Source: Scatomorpha merdigallinarum (lineage in GTDB: Bacteria > Bacillota > Clostridia > Oscillospirales > Oscillospiraceae). Taken from it: a stretch of 44,661 nt of DNA. Both the position numbers and the translations under genes were made by a program. The stretch covers positions 1 to 44,661 of the forward strand of contig DVJA01000007.1 of NCBI GenBank assembly GCA_018710885.1, read 5' to 3'. Below the pieces are notes generated by a model. The model ran no database searches. It was not told where the DNA came from and was given only the letters and a program-made list of their open reading frames with translations. Below, one piece after another: positions 23,844 through 32,495 of this stretch (its first letter is position 1; each line of letters begins with the position of its first letter).

Positions 23844-24785
23844 ATGAAGTATGCAGCGCTTATAACTGCGGCGGGGATGAGCTCACGTATGGGAGAGTTC
23901 AAACCCATGCTGAACATGGGGTCCATATCCATAGCCCAGCGCGTGGTGTCCACGTTCCGGCAGGCAGGCGTGGAGCGAATAGTTATGGTCACAGGATGCC
24001 ATGCGCAGGAGCTTGAGCGGCATCTGTCCGGGAATGGAATTGTGTTCCTGCGAAACGAGAATTACGAAAACTCGCAGATGTTCGATTCGGTAAAAATAGG
24101 GCTGAGCTATTTGCGCGAAAAATGCAGCGCCGTACTTTTTACCCCGGTTGACATACCGCTGTTCACAGTGGACACGGTGAGGGCGCTTATAGAGTCCGGG
24201 GCCGATTTAATCAGCCCGGCATACAGAGGCAGCGCCGGGCACCCAATACTGATTTCAGCAAAACTTATAGACACGATACTTACTTACAGCGGTAAAAGCG
24301 GGCTGCGGGGAGCGCTCGAGCGCTGCGGTAAAAAGATGAGGCTGCTGCCGGTAAACGACGAGGGAATCCTCTACGACGCGGACACGCCCGAAGACTACAG
24401 CCGCCTGCTTCGCTATCACAACTCCCAGCTTATACGCCCGGTGACACATGTGGAGCTGGTGAAGGAGACACCCTTTCTCGACAGACGCATAGCCATGCTC
24501 CTCATGCTCATTGACGAGACAAAATCGGTGAGAAAGGCCTGTCAACGCATGCAAATATCCTACTCTACGGGATGGAAGAGCATACGAGCCCTGGAGTCAC
24601 AGCTTGACTGCACACTGGTGCTGCGCACCCAGGGCGGGGCCGGAGGCGGCGCAAGCGAGCTCACCGGCGAAGCAAAGACGCTGCTGGAGAGATATCATAA
24701 ATTTGAGCAATCAGTGCAGAAATTTGCCGTGGAACAGTTTGACACGTACTTTGGGGAGCTCTTTTCATGCGGAAAACTTATCTGA
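23844..24785 (+). CDS. Molybdenum-cofactor nucleotidyltransferase fused to a ModE-like HTH
   Basis: A 313-residue two-domain protein. Residues 1-190 are a MobA/MocA-like NTP transferase (AALITAAGMSSRMGEFKPML, FTPVDIPLF, GSAGHPILIS, YDADTPEDY), which would add CMP or GMP to molybdopterin. Residues about 215-310 carry a ModE/LysR-type winged helix (VRKACQRMQISYSTGWKSIRALESQL, then LRTQGGAGGGASELT). In ModE the HTH is N-terminal; here it follows an enzyme. GGAGG precedes the start. It begins a chain of overlapping genes ending with the ABC transporter and has a paralog at 31155-32075. I recall this family as DVU_1551-like. Confidence 0.88.
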   Translation: MKYAALITAAGMSSRMGEFKPMLNMGSISIAQRVVSTFRQAGVERIVMVTGCHAQELERHLSGNGIVFLRNENYENSQMFDSVKIGLSYLREKCSAVLFTPVDIPLFTVDTVRALIESGADLISPAYRGSAGHPILISAKLIDTILTYSGKSGLRGALERCGKKMRLLPVNDEGILYDADTPEDYSRLLRYHNSQLIRPVTHVELVKETPFLDRRIAMLLMLIDETKSVRKACQRMQISYSTGWKSIRALESQLDCTLVLRTQGGAGGGASELTGEAKTLLERYHKFEQSVQKFAVEQFDTYFGELFSCGKLI

Positions 24786-25780
24786 TACGTCATGGCAAAC
24801 CGGATTTCCCGGCAGGTATGCGCATGTGTCTTGGCCGCACGGAATTGCCGCTGGGGGTGGTGGGGCGCATGCAGGCGGCGCTGCTGGGCCGGGAGCTTGC
24901 CTGTAAGGTGGACTCGGTGTATTCAAGCCCGCTCTCTCGCGCAGTACAGACAGCTCAGGCGCTGCGCCGGCCGGTAACGTTAATTGACAACCTCGCCGAA
25001 CAGTACGCGGGGGAATGGGACGGGCTCACCTTTGATGAGATACAGGCGCGGTATCCGGAGCTCTATGCGCGGCGTGCCGGAGACCGGTATCTGCCCCTGC
25101 CCGGTTCGGAGCCAGACGGCGAAGCGCTCTCGCGTTTTGTCCGGGCCATGGACGAGGCTTTGTCCTGCGCCGGGACGGCCGCGGTAGTGGCGCATGCGAG
25201 CGTTATACGACTGTATCTGAACAGTCTGGGGGCGGGCATGGTCAAAATACCGTATGGCTCCTATGTCGAGCTGGATGAAGGCATTCCGGTGCGGATAGGC
25301 GTTCAGCCTCACCCTGAGCCTGACGATGAACTTTGTCTTGAGCTGCTGCGCGCGACGGGCACGCCGGAGCGCGTGGTCCGTCACTGCGCTGCCGTCGCGG
25401 ACAGGGCGTCAGAGCTGGCTTCTGCCCTGGGCATGGATGTCCACATGGTGCGCGCTGCCGCCTATCTGCACGACATTGCCCGCGAGTACCCGAACCATCC
25501 TGACGTGGGGGCGGGATGGCTCGACGAGCTGGGATACAGCGAAATTGCAGACATGGTGCGGCTGCACCACAGCCACGATGGGCGCACGCTCGATGCTGCA
25601 GCCGTGGTGTACATAGCCGACAAGCTGGTTCTGGACGACCGGCCGTGTACGCTCGCGGAGCGCTTTGCGGCCAGCGAGAGCAAGTGCGTGTCGCCTGAGG
25701 CACGGGGAAAACACAATGAACGCCGCACAGCGGCAGAGAACATAGTCAGACTTATGGAAGGAAGAGGAATGAAAGTATGA
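24767..25780 (+). CDS. Histidine-phosphatase / HD-domain fusion protein
   Basis: A 337-residue bifunctional-looking enzyme. The N-terminal histidine phosphatase (RHG) domain has the catalytic YLIRHGKPDF (His9), SSPLSRAVQTA and VVAHASVIR. The C-terminal domain, from about residue 200, is an HD phosphohydrolase (CAAVADRASELASALG, AAYLHDIAREYPNH, VRLHHSHDG, YIADKLV). It overlaps the previous gene by 19 bp and xdhC by four, so it belongs to the molybdenum operon. The substrate is unknown; a nucleotide or pterin phosphate is a reasonable guess from context. Confidence 0.85.
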   Translation: MRKTYLIRHGKPDFPAGMRMCLGRTELPLGVVGRMQAALLGRELACKVDSVYSSPLSRAVQTAQALRRPVTLIDNLAEQYAGEWDGLTFDEIQARYPELYARRAGDRYLPLPGSEPDGEALSRFVRAMDEALSCAGTAAVVAHASVIRLYLNSLGAGMVKIPYGSYVELDEGIPVRIGVQPHPEPDDELCLELLRATGTPERVVRHCAAVADRASELASALGMDVHMVRAAAYLHDIAREYPNHPDVGAGWLDELGYSEIADMVRLHHSHDGRTLDAAAVVYIADKLVLDDRPCTLAERFAASESKCVSPEARGKHNERRTAAENIVRLMEGRGMKV

Positions 25781-26775
25781 AAAAGCTCCTGAAGATAATG
25801 GGCGAAAAACTCCGCTCCGGCGAAGACTTGATGCTTGTAACGGTGGTTGCCTCATCCGGCGCCACGCCGCGCGGAGCGGGGGCCAGAATGCTCGTGGGCC
25901 GCGAGGGCCGTATCTACGGCACAATAGGCGGCGGGGCCGTCGAGTACCGCAGCGAGCATATTGCCGCCGAACAGCTCGCAAAGCGCGCCTCGCTGGAGCA
26001 CGATTTCACGCTCACGAAGGACGATGTGCAGAATCTGGGCATGATTTGCGGCGGCGACGTCAAGGTTTTCTTTCACTACATCCCGGCGGGGGATGCAAAC
26101 GCAATAGCTGTTTCAGACGAGGCCGGGGCCCGTTTTGAGCGCGGCGACAGCTTTTGGCTGGCCAGCGACCTTGCCCACGACGGCGCACTGTCAGTGGCCG
26201 ACAAGGCGTCCGCTCCCGAATGGCTGTTGCCGCATCTCAGCGGCCACCCGCAGAGGGTAAAGGATGAGGAACACGACATTTTTGCCGAGCAGCTGAATTC
26301 TTCCGGGCGGGTATACATCTTTGGCGGCGGGCACGTGGCGCAGGCGCTGGAGCCGGTGCTGACGAACATAGGCTTCCGCTGCGTAGTCATGGACGACCGT
26401 CCGGACTTCACGAGGCGCGAGCTGTTTCCCACAGCGGAAGAAATAAAGCTGATTGACTTCGGCAATATAGCCGCGAGCGTAAACATAACCGGCGAGGACT
26501 ATGTCTGCGTCATGACCCGGGGGCATGCCTTCGACACCGTTGTTCAGTCGCAGATTCTGCCGCTCAGGCCGTACTATGTCGGCGTCATAGGCTCGCGCGC
26601 GAAGGCGGCCGGCGTGAGGCGGCAGCTGATTGAAAACTACGGCGTCTCCGAGGCCGACTGCGACCTGGTCACGACGCCCATCGGCCTTGACATAGGCGCG
26701 GAGACTCCGGCAGAGATAGCTATATCAATTGCCGCGCAGCTCATAGCCGTGCGCGCAGGGCGCAGCGCAAAATGA
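25777..26775 (+). CDS. xdhC: XdhC/CoxI-family molybdenum-enzyme maturation factor
   Basis: A 332-residue chaperone of the type that binds Moco, supports its sulfuration and inserts it into xanthine-oxidase-family enzymes. The N-terminal XdhC/CoxI domain has VASSGATPRGAGARMLV, GTIGGGAVEY and GMICGGDVKVFF, with the conserved Cys in MICGG. The C-terminal Rossmann domain has IFGGGHVAQAL and the ending IGSRAKAAGVRRQL...IGLDIGAETPAEIAISIAAQLI. It overlaps neighbours on both sides. Its client is most likely the aldehyde oxidoreductase encoded at 32646. Confidence 0.93.
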   Translation: MKKLLKIMGEKLRSGEDLMLVTVVASSGATPRGAGARMLVGREGRIYGTIGGGAVEYRSEHIAAEQLAKRASLEHDFTLTKDDVQNLGMICGGDVKVFFHYIPAGDANAIAVSDEAGARFERGDSFWLASDLAHDGALSVADKASAPEWLLPHLSGHPQRVKDEEHDIFAEQLNSSGRVYIFGGGHVAQALEPVLTNIGFRCVVMDDRPDFTRRELFPTAEEIKLIDFGNIAASVNITGEDYVCVMTRGHAFDTVVQSQILPLRPYYVGVIGSRAKAAGVRRQLIENYGVSEADCDLVTTPIGLDIGAETPAEIAISIAAQLIAVRAGRSAK

Positions 26776-27377
26776 AACGGCATGTCGTAATCTCGGGCGA
26801 AATAGGAGCTGGCAAGAGCACGCTTATATGCCGCGCGCTCGGCGGGCGTCTGCGTTTTGCGGGGGGCTTTGCAACGGTGCGCGTTATGAGCGGCGTCAGA
26901 CTGGAGGGCTTTGAGCTGGTCCCTGCGCCGGAGCTGCTTCTGGAACAGCCGCGCGGCGAGCGCTTTCTGGACTTTGCAAACGGCGTGCCGTATGACCCGG
27001 AGGTTTTCCGCGTTCACGGTGCTGAGCTGCTGAGAGAAGCCGGGGAGAGGCCGTTTGCCGTGATAGACGAGGTGGGCGGCATGGAGCTGCTCATACCCGA
27101 GTTTTACGAAGCGCTGCTGGGCCTGCTGTGTTCGTCAAAGCCGTGGGTCTGTGTGCTGAAAACTGCGAAGTCAGTTGACAGGCTCGGCAGATCCATCGCT
27201 GTGGCCCCGCAGCTTGCCGCACGTGTACAGGAGCTCCGTGAGACGCTGCTTGCCCGGGACGATACTACAGAAGTTGTTGTACATACCCGCGGCGATGCCG
27301 AAGTTATGAGGGCGCTTGTACAGTGGGCGCAGGAACACGCTAATCAGGCAGGTGAAAGAAATGTGGGAGCTATATGA
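26772..27377 (+). CDS. THEP1-like P-loop NTPase
   Basis: A 201-residue P-loop NTPase of the THEP1/NTPase_1 kind: Walker A SGEIGAGKST at residues 8-17, Walker B FAVIDEVGGMEL near 100, and a closing segment AVAPQLAARVQELRE. Relatives hydrolyse nucleoside triphosphates broadly. Being between xdhC and a DUF364 gene, it may provide energy or guard nucleotide chemistry in cofactor maturation, which is inference. It overlaps xdhC by four bases and the DUF364 gene by 17. Confidence 0.8.
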   Translation: MKRHVVISGEIGAGKSTLICRALGGRLRFAGGFATVRVMSGVRLEGFELVPAPELLLEQPRGERFLDFANGVPYDPEVFRVHGAELLREAGERPFAVIDEVGGMELLIPEFYEALLGLLCSSKPWVCVLKTAKSVDRLGRSIAVAPQLAARVQELRETLLARDDTTEVVVHTRGDAEVMRALVQWAQEHANQAGERNVGAI

Positions 27378-28095
27378 CGCGCTGATTGACAGTGTGGCCT
27401 CCGGCGAAAAGATAGAGCGCGCCGTCTCAGGACGCATATGGACGGCGGTGGAGACGGCAAATCTCACCGGCGTCGCCATGACGACCGAGGGTGAGAGCAT
27501 GATTCCCATGTACCCCGGGGGCGTAGAGGGATTGACCCTCCGCGAAGCCGCAGTGTGCGCAAAGAGCTGGAACCTAGTCGAAGCCGGGTTCGGAATGGCG
27601 GCGGTCAATGCATGCTGCAACACTGCCGGGCGTATGGACGAACTGGGCTGCAGCGAACCTTACGACAACTACTGCACGCGCGGACTGGATTTCACAGGTA
27701 TGACCGTGGGCCTGGTCGGACACCTGAAGATGCCCTCCGGCACACTCGACGCCGCAGAGCAGGTGTACATACTCGAGCGTCACCCGAAGCCGGGCGATTA
27801 CCCGGACAGCGCCTGCGAATATATCCTGCCCGGGTGCGACGCGGTGCTGATAACCGGTTCGTCACTGGTGAACAAGACGCTCCCGCGCCTTCTCGAGCTC
27901 TGCCGGGACGCCTATGTGATACTCACCGGCCCTACCGTGCCGCTGTGTCCGGCGTTGCTGGACTTCGGCATAGACCGGCTCGCGGGTATGTGCGTCACCG
28001 ACCGGGATGGGGCCTGGGACCATGCCGCCGGGGGGCGCGACGGCCCGCCATTCAGGTACGGGCGCACTTTCCTATTGGGGAGGGATTTGGCTTGA
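27361..28095 (+). CDS. DUF364/DUF4213 protein, putative heavy-metal chelation family
   Basis: A 244-residue soluble protein. The N-terminal DUF4213-like part (WELYDALIDSVASGE, LTLREAAVCAKSWNLVEAGFGMAAVNACCNT) and the C-terminal DUF364-like part (VGLVGHLKMP, YILERHPKPGDYP, CDAVLITGSSLVNKTL, LTGPTVPLCPALLDFGID) match the enolase-N/Rossmann-like family often found with metal-uptake ABC transporters. Start ATG 27361. Its stop overlaps the permease start (TTGA). The likely role is handling the metal or metal chelate imported by the following transporter. Confidence 0.8.
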   Translation: MWELYDALIDSVASGEKIERAVSGRIWTAVETANLTGVAMTTEGESMIPMYPGGVEGLTLREAAVCAKSWNLVEAGFGMAAVNACCNTAGRMDELGCSEPYDNYCTRGLDFTGMTVGLVGHLKMPSGTLDAAEQVYILERHPKPGDYPDSACEYILPGCDAVLITGSSLVNKTLPRLLELCRDAYVILTGPTVPLCPALLDFGIDRLAGMCVTDRDGAWDHAAGGRDGPPFRYGRTFLLGRDLA

Positions 28096-29129
28096 AACGG
28101 CGTGACCATCTCCTCAGCGGCCCGGCCACCCTCGTAGTGCTGGGCACGGCGCTCGTAGTGTGCACACTTGTCAGTTTCCTGTTCGGGCGTTATCCCGTGC
28201 CGTTCCGTGAGCTTTGCGGCATACTGGGCGACAGGTTCCTCAGCCTTTTCGGTGGAGGCATAGACCAGTTCTGGACGGACGCAATGTATGCCGCAGTCTG
28301 GAACGTGAGATTGCCGCGCGTACTCATGAGCGTGCTGGTCGGCGCCTGCCTCTCTGCTGCGGGCGCGGCGTATCAGGGCGTGTTCCAGAACCCTATGGCG
28401 GCCCCGGACGTGCTCGGCGCCAGCGCGGGCGCGGGCTTCGGCGCGGCGCTGGCCATATTTTTCGGTCTCTCCAGTGCAAAAATAACCATAGCTGCATTTG
28501 GCATGAGCCTCTTGACTGTGTCGCTGGTGTTCTGGGTGAGCCGCCGCGCCAAGGGCGAAAAGACGCTCGGGCTGGTGCTCGCCGGAATCATGATAAGCTC
28601 GCTCTTTGAGGCCGGTACCAGCTTTATAAAGCTCGCCGCCGACCCCAACAACAAGCTGCCCGAGATAACTTACTGGCTCATGGGCAGCCTCTCAGGTGCC
28701 AAATGGAGCGAGATACAGTTCGTGTTCTGGCCCATGCTGCTCGGGCTGGTGCCGCTCTTCGCCCTGCGATGGAGGCTCAATGTGCTCTCCATGGGCGATG
28801 ACGAGGCGCGCTCCATGGGCGTGGATTCGGGAAGGCTGCGCGTCGGAGTAATCGTTGCCGCCACGCTTGTCACCGCCTCCTCGGTCAGCGTCTCCGGCAT
28901 GATAGGCTGGGTCGGGCTGGTCATACCGCACATGGTACGCCGTATCTGCGGCAGCGACTACCGCTGGCTGATGCCGGGCAGCATGCTCGGCGGCGCAGTG
29001 TTTTTGCTCATAGTGGACAATGTCTCGCGCAACGTGACCAGCGCGGGCATACCTATTGGCATACTCACCGCCTTTGTCGGCGCGCCGTTCTTCCTCTGGC
29101 TCATTACGGGAAGGAGGCATGAGGAATGA
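28092..29129 (+). CDS. FecCD-family ABC transporter permease
   Basis: A 345-residue integral membrane subunit of a BtuC/FecCD-type importer with about ten helices. The family signatures are LPRVLMSVLVGACLSAAGAAYQG, NPMAAPDVLGASAGAGFGAA, and GWVGLVIPHMVRRICGSDYRWLMPGS. The start is TTG 28092, overlapping the previous stop, with GGGGAGGG upstream. An in-frame reading frame extends upstream but is only a shadow of the DUF364 gene. MolBCA of Haemophilus shows that this class can move molybdate and tungstate, which fits the neighbours. Confidence 0.9.
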   Translation: MKRRDHLLSGPATLVVLGTALVVCTLVSFLFGRYPVPFRELCGILGDRFLSLFGGGIDQFWTDAMYAAVWNVRLPRVLMSVLVGACLSAAGAAYQGVFQNPMAAPDVLGASAGAGFGAALAIFFGLSSAKITIAAFGMSLLTVSLVFWVSRRAKGEKTLGLVLAGIMISSLFEAGTSFIKLAADPNNKLPEITYWLMGSLSGAKWSEIQFVFWPMLLGLVPLFALRWRLNVLSMGDDEARSMGVDSGRLRVGVIVAATLVTASSVSVSGMIGWVGLVIPHMVRRICGSDYRWLMPGSMLGGAVFLLIVDNVSRNVTSAGIPIGILTAFVGAPFFLWLITGRRHEE

Positions 29130-29923
29130 GCGTTGAAGTGAAAGACCTGAGCTTCTCCTACGGCGAGCGCGAGGTGTTGCGTCACGTGAGCTTTACCGCA
29201 GAGGCGGGAAAATTCCTCGCCATACTCGGCCCCAACGGCGTGGGCAAGAGCACGCTTTTCCGCTGCGTGCTGGGACTGCTGCGCGGCTACACGGGCAGCA
29301 TCACTGTCGAAGGGCGCGACGCCGCGAAGCTCAGCACCCGGGAGATGGCTAAACTCGTCGCCTACATACCCCAGAGCTCGCATCCGGCGTTCAACTACAG
29401 CGTGCGCGATATTGTCCTCATGGGCACGACGAGCGGCCTGGGCGCCTTTTCAACCCCAAGGCGCGAGGATGAGCGGCGCGTGGAGGATGCCTTGGAAAAG
29501 ACGGGCATAGCCCACCTCGCCGACCGTTGCTTCCACCGCATATCCGGCGGCGAGCGGCAGTTGGCCCTGATAGCCAGGGCTCTGGTGCAGCGCGCACCGG
29601 TACTCATGCTGGACGAGCCGACGGCGAGCCTTGACTTCGGCAACCAGCTTTTGGTTCTCAACAGGGCGAGAGAGCTGGCCCGCGAGGGCTATACAGTAAT
29701 ACAGACCACGCACAACCCCGAGCATAGTTATATGTTTGCCGACCGCATACTGGCACTGGCCGGCGGCGAGGTGCTCACTGAGGGGGCGCCGCGTGAGGTG
29801 CTCACGAGAGATACTATGCGCACGCTCTACGGCGTGGAGGTGGAGATATCCAGCCTTTTTGACGACCGTGTACGAGTGTGCACTCCGATGAGCGTCGCAA
29901 GGGGCGAAAACACAAGGGCTTAA
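29126..29923 (+). CDS. ABC transporter ATPase, FecE/BtuD-like
   Basis: A 265-residue ATPase of the importer: Walker A GPNGVGKST, Q-loop IPQSSHP, signature ISGGERQ, Walker B LMLDEPTASLD and H-loop QTTHNPEH are all present. It overlaps the permease by four bases. It energises uptake together with the binding protein encoded next. Confidence 0.93.
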   Translation: MSVEVKDLSFSYGEREVLRHVSFTAEAGKFLAILGPNGVGKSTLFRCVLGLLRGYTGSITVEGRDAAKLSTREMAKLVAYIPQSSHPAFNYSVRDIVLMGTTSGLGAFSTPRREDERRVEDALEKTGIAHLADRCFHRISGGERQLALIARALVQRAPVLMLDEPTASLDFGNQLLVLNRARELAREGYTVIQTTHNPEHSYMFADRILALAGGEVLTEGAPREVLTRDTMRTLYGVEVEISSLFDDRVRVCTPMSVARGENTRA

Positions 29924-29961
29924 CGTAAAATTAAACATACAAAACAGGAGGTAAAGTGAAA

Positions 29962-31071
29962 ATGAAGCGCACGTTAGCAATCCTGCTGGCTGTCTGCCTG
30001 CTTGCCGGGGCGCTGTCTGCCTGCGGCACAGAGCCGGCCGCCGCAACGCCTTCGGCCGAACCGAGCACAGCCGTCTCGGCCGAAGCCACCACACGGGAAT
30101 TCACAGACTCAACGGGACGCACGGTGACGGTGCCGAACGAGGTGACGCGCGTCGCCGTCTCCGGGCCGCTGACTCAGATTTACGCCATCCCGTTGGTCGG
30201 CGACCTGATGGTTGGCGTGAGCAACTACATAGCCGAGGACATTGAGAAGTATCTGCCCGACTACATAAGCACACTGCCCGAACTGGGTCAGCTCTATGGC
30301 GGCGGCGCCGAGCTGGATCTCGAAGCCATATTGGCCGCTGATCCCGACGTTGTAATAGATATCGGCGACAGTAAGGACGGCATAGCCGAGGACATGGACT
30401 CCCTCAGCGAGCAGACAGGCATCCCCTTTGTGCATATAGACGCCACCGTGCAGACCTCTCCCGACGCCTACCGCATGCTCGGTGAGCTGGTCGGTCGTGA
30501 GGAAGAGGCCGAGGAGATAGCCACCTGGCTGGAGGATCTCTACACCATGATGACAGACATGATGGCCAGAGTGGACGCCGACGGCGCCCGCAAGACCGCC
30601 CTCTACTGTCTCGGTGACAAGGGCCTGAACGTGATCGCCGAGGGCTCCTACCACGCGGAGACCTTCAATATGATGACCGACAACCTGGCCGATTTGCCCG
30701 AAGTCGTCTCCAACGGCAACGGCAACGAGGTTGACATGGAACAGATACTTGTCTGGAATCCGGAAGTTATAATTTTTGCCCCCGACAGTGTCTATGAAAC
30801 CGTTGCGGACGACGCCACCTGGCAGCAGCTCCAGGCCATAAGCTCCGGCAACTACTACAAGACGCCCTACGGCCCCTATGGCTGGCTCTCCAGTCCTCCG
30901 AGCGCCCAGCGCTATCTGGGTATGCTTTGGCTCGGCGCCCTGCTCTACCCCGAATACTGTGAGTATGACCTCCAGGGGATGGTCACGGAGTACTATAGCC
31001 TGTTCTATCAGTGCGATTTGACGCAGGAGATGTATGACGAGCTCATGGTCGGCGCCCTGCCCGCCGAGTAA
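29962..31071 (+). CDS. Periplasmic-type binding lipoprotein of the FecBCD-like importer
   Basis: A 369-residue extracellular lipoprotein. A signal peptide ends in a lipobox GALSAC (Cys21), then a TrpP/Ser-rich linker and a Fe3+-siderophore-type binding fold starting at REFTDSTGRTVTVPNEVTRVAV. The linking helix and C-lobe (ILVWNPEVIIF, YKTPYGPYGWLSSPPSAQRYLGMLWLG) resemble binding proteins for metal chelates or oxyanions. Start ATG 29962 with AGGAGGT nine bases upstream. The substrate is not established; molybdate or tungstate is the best guess from the operon. Confidence 0.85.
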   Translation: MKRTLAILLAVCLLAGALSACGTEPAAATPSAEPSTAVSAEATTREFTDSTGRTVTVPNEVTRVAVSGPLTQIYAIPLVGDLMVGVSNYIAEDIEKYLPDYISTLPELGQLYGGGAELDLEAILAADPDVVIDIGDSKDGIAEDMDSLSEQTGIPFVHIDATVQTSPDAYRMLGELVGREEEAEEIATWLEDLYTMMTDMMARVDADGARKTALYCLGDKGLNVIAEGSYHAETFNMMTDNLADLPEVVSNGNGNEVDMEQILVWNPEVIIFAPDSVYETVADDATWQQLQAISSGNYYKTPYGPYGWLSSPPSAQRYLGMLWLGALLYPEYCEYDLQGMVTEYYSLFYQCDLTQEMYDELMVGALPAE

Positions 31072-31080
31072 AAGAAAAAC

Positions 31081-31156
31081 TGCCCCGCACTTTTGAGTGG
31101 GGGCAGAAAATGGCGGCTGATCCCGCCCTGCGCAGACGAAGCAGGGCGGGATTTTT
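31081..31156. terminator. Terminator pair at the end of the transporter operon
   Basis: Two hairpins. CTGCCCC/GGGGCAG is at 31080-31106. A perfect 12-bp stem ATCCCGCCCTGC/GCAGGGCGGGAT (31120-31131, 31141-31152) is followed by TTTT. It also lies 3 bp past the end of the convergent minus-strand gene. Confidence 0.85.
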
Positions 31157-32075
31157 AAATGTTGCGGAAGCACTGGATGTAGAGCTTTTCAGCTTCGTCC
31201 TGAAGGCGGTCCGCAAAAGTGTTATACGCTTTGAGCAGGGCCTGGCCCTTGACAGTGAGATGGCTGCGGCCTGTACGCGATCCTCCCTGGCTGCGCTCCA
31301 CGACGGCGTATCCCAGCTCGTGTTCCAACAGGTTTATGGCATTCCAGCCAGAGCTGTATGAGAGCTGCATATGCTGACAGGCCTGACGCACGGAATGCGT
31401 TTCGTCAGTGAGCTGCAGCAGCATGGCGACCCGGGCATCCAGGAACTTCTTCTCCCTGACCATGGAGACCTCTACCACCGGACGGTAGAGCTGGCTGTTG
31501 TGGATTTCGAGGAGCTCGGCATAGTCCTGCGGTGTGTCGGCATCGAGCAGAATGCCGGGGTCTTCAACTTCGACTTCAGTAATGGGCACTCCGCAGCGGT
31601 CAAGCGCGCCCTGCAGCCCGTTCTCTCCGGAGTCGGCAAGTATGCGCTCCACTACGTGCGAAGAAAGAAGTATGGGGTGTCCGCGCTTTCCACCGCACAC
31701 AGGGCAGACAAGGTCCGCGCCCGAATGGAGCAGGGCTTCAACCGTAGTCGAAGTGAAAAGGGGGATGTCTACCGGCGTAAAGAGCATGTTTGAACACTTG
31801 CCGCTGAGGTATCTGAAACCGATGAGGGCAGAGTCAAACATCTGAGTACCGGCATAGTTCTCATTGCGCAGGAACTCGACGCCGCTCCGTGCCAGGTGCC
31901 ATTCCAGCTCTTCTGCCTTGTAGCCCGTGACGACTACTATCCTTGAGACTCCGGCCTGCTGGAATGTGGCCACAACCCTCTGGGCGATGGAAATGGCGCC
32001 TATACTCAGCATGGGCTTGAATTTTCCCATTCTGGAAGACATGCCTGCTGCCGCTATTACTGCTCCCGTAGCCAT
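31155..32075 (-). CDS. Second molybdenum-cofactor nucleotidyltransferase with ModE-like HTH
   Basis: A 306-residue paralog of the protein at 23844, with the same order: MobA/MocA-like transferase (VIAAAGMSSRMGKFKPML, FTPVDIPLF, GKRGHPILLS, LDADTPQDY), then the winged helix (VRQACQHMQLSYSSGWNAINLLEHEL, RSQGGSRTGRSHLT). Start ATG 32075 has GGGAGGTG upstream; the longer frame to 32165 has no RBS. It is transcribed alone, toward the transporter operon terminator. Two copies may serve different enzymes or divide synthesis and regulation. Confidence 0.88.
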   Translation of the reverse strand: MATGAVIAAAGMSSRMGKFKPMLSIGAISIAQRVVATFQQAGVSRIVVVTGYKAEELEWHLARSGVEFLRNENYAGTQMFDSALIGFRYLSGKCSNMLFTPVDIPLFTSTTVEALLHSGADLVCPVCGGKRGHPILLSSHVVERILADSGENGLQGALDRCGVPITEVEVEDPGILLDADTPQDYAELLEIHNSQLYRPVVEVSMVREKKFLDARVAMLLQLTDETHSVRQACQHMQLSYSSGWNAINLLEHELGYAVVERSQGGSRTGRSHLTVKGQALLKAYNTFADRLQDEAEKLYIQCFRNI

Positions 32076-32127
32076 ACCGCACACCTCCCAATCAGCAGTT
32101 GTCTCAACACAGTGCGATACAATAAGT

Positions 32128-32169
32128 ACTATATCACAAAAGCACCAAGTTGTAAACGAAAACAACTTG
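32128..32169 (-). promoter_or_regulatory. Promoter and operator-like repeat of the second nucleotidyltransferase gene
   Basis: On the minus strand TTTACA (32156-32151), 17 bp, TATAGT (32133-32128). The -35 lies inside an inverted repeat AAGTTGT/ACAACTT (32148-32169). The HTH domains of the two nucleotidyltransferases are candidate ligands. Confidence 0.5.
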
Positions 32170-32237
32170 CAATTTGATACAATTTGACGCCGGGTTTCTC
32201 AAATAGTACAATTTACTTGAGAATATACTGGGCCGGG

Positions 32238-32495
32238 TCAGTGGCCGCCGTGCCCGCCGCAGGGGTCTTTATCAGGGCCGCCGCCAGTCAGGTCGCGGAG
32301 TCTGTTGACCCCGGTACCGGAGTAGAATACCAGCTCGGCGGGTTCCCCGTGTGCATTTTCGGCCGCGAGGCGCAGAGCGTTTGCCGTCTCAAGATAGTCT
32401 ATCGGCAGCGTGCGCCTGAATGTGCGGCCGGTGGATACATCTGTTACTTCTACCGTAACGGAGCTGGCGCGTATTTCCTTCAATTTATCGTCCAT
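32238..32495 (-). CDS. Small hypothetical protein with Cys/His-rich C-terminal tail
   Basis: An 85-residue soluble protein. Residues 1-65 look like a small alpha/beta domain (VTVEVTDVSTGRTFRRTLPIDYLETANALRLAAE). The tail LTGGGPDKDPCGGHGGH could bind a metal ion. Start ATG 32495 with GGGAGG upstream; the frame extends two codons further to a TTG. It is divergent from the aldehyde oxidoreductase gene, with a minus-strand promoter candidate TTTAAA-17-TATATT (32574-32545). No family recognised. Metal handling for the enzyme is inference. Confidence 0.65.
   Translation of the reverse strand: MDDKLKEIRASSVTVEVTDVSTGRTFRRTLPIDYLETANALRLAAENAHGEPAELVFYSGTGVNRLRDLTGGGPDKDPCGGHGGH

Noticed and set aside
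27555..28091. Upstream extension of the permease frame
   Set aside because: It lies wholly inside the DUF364 gene in another frame; the permease starts at TTG 28092 with a good RBS.
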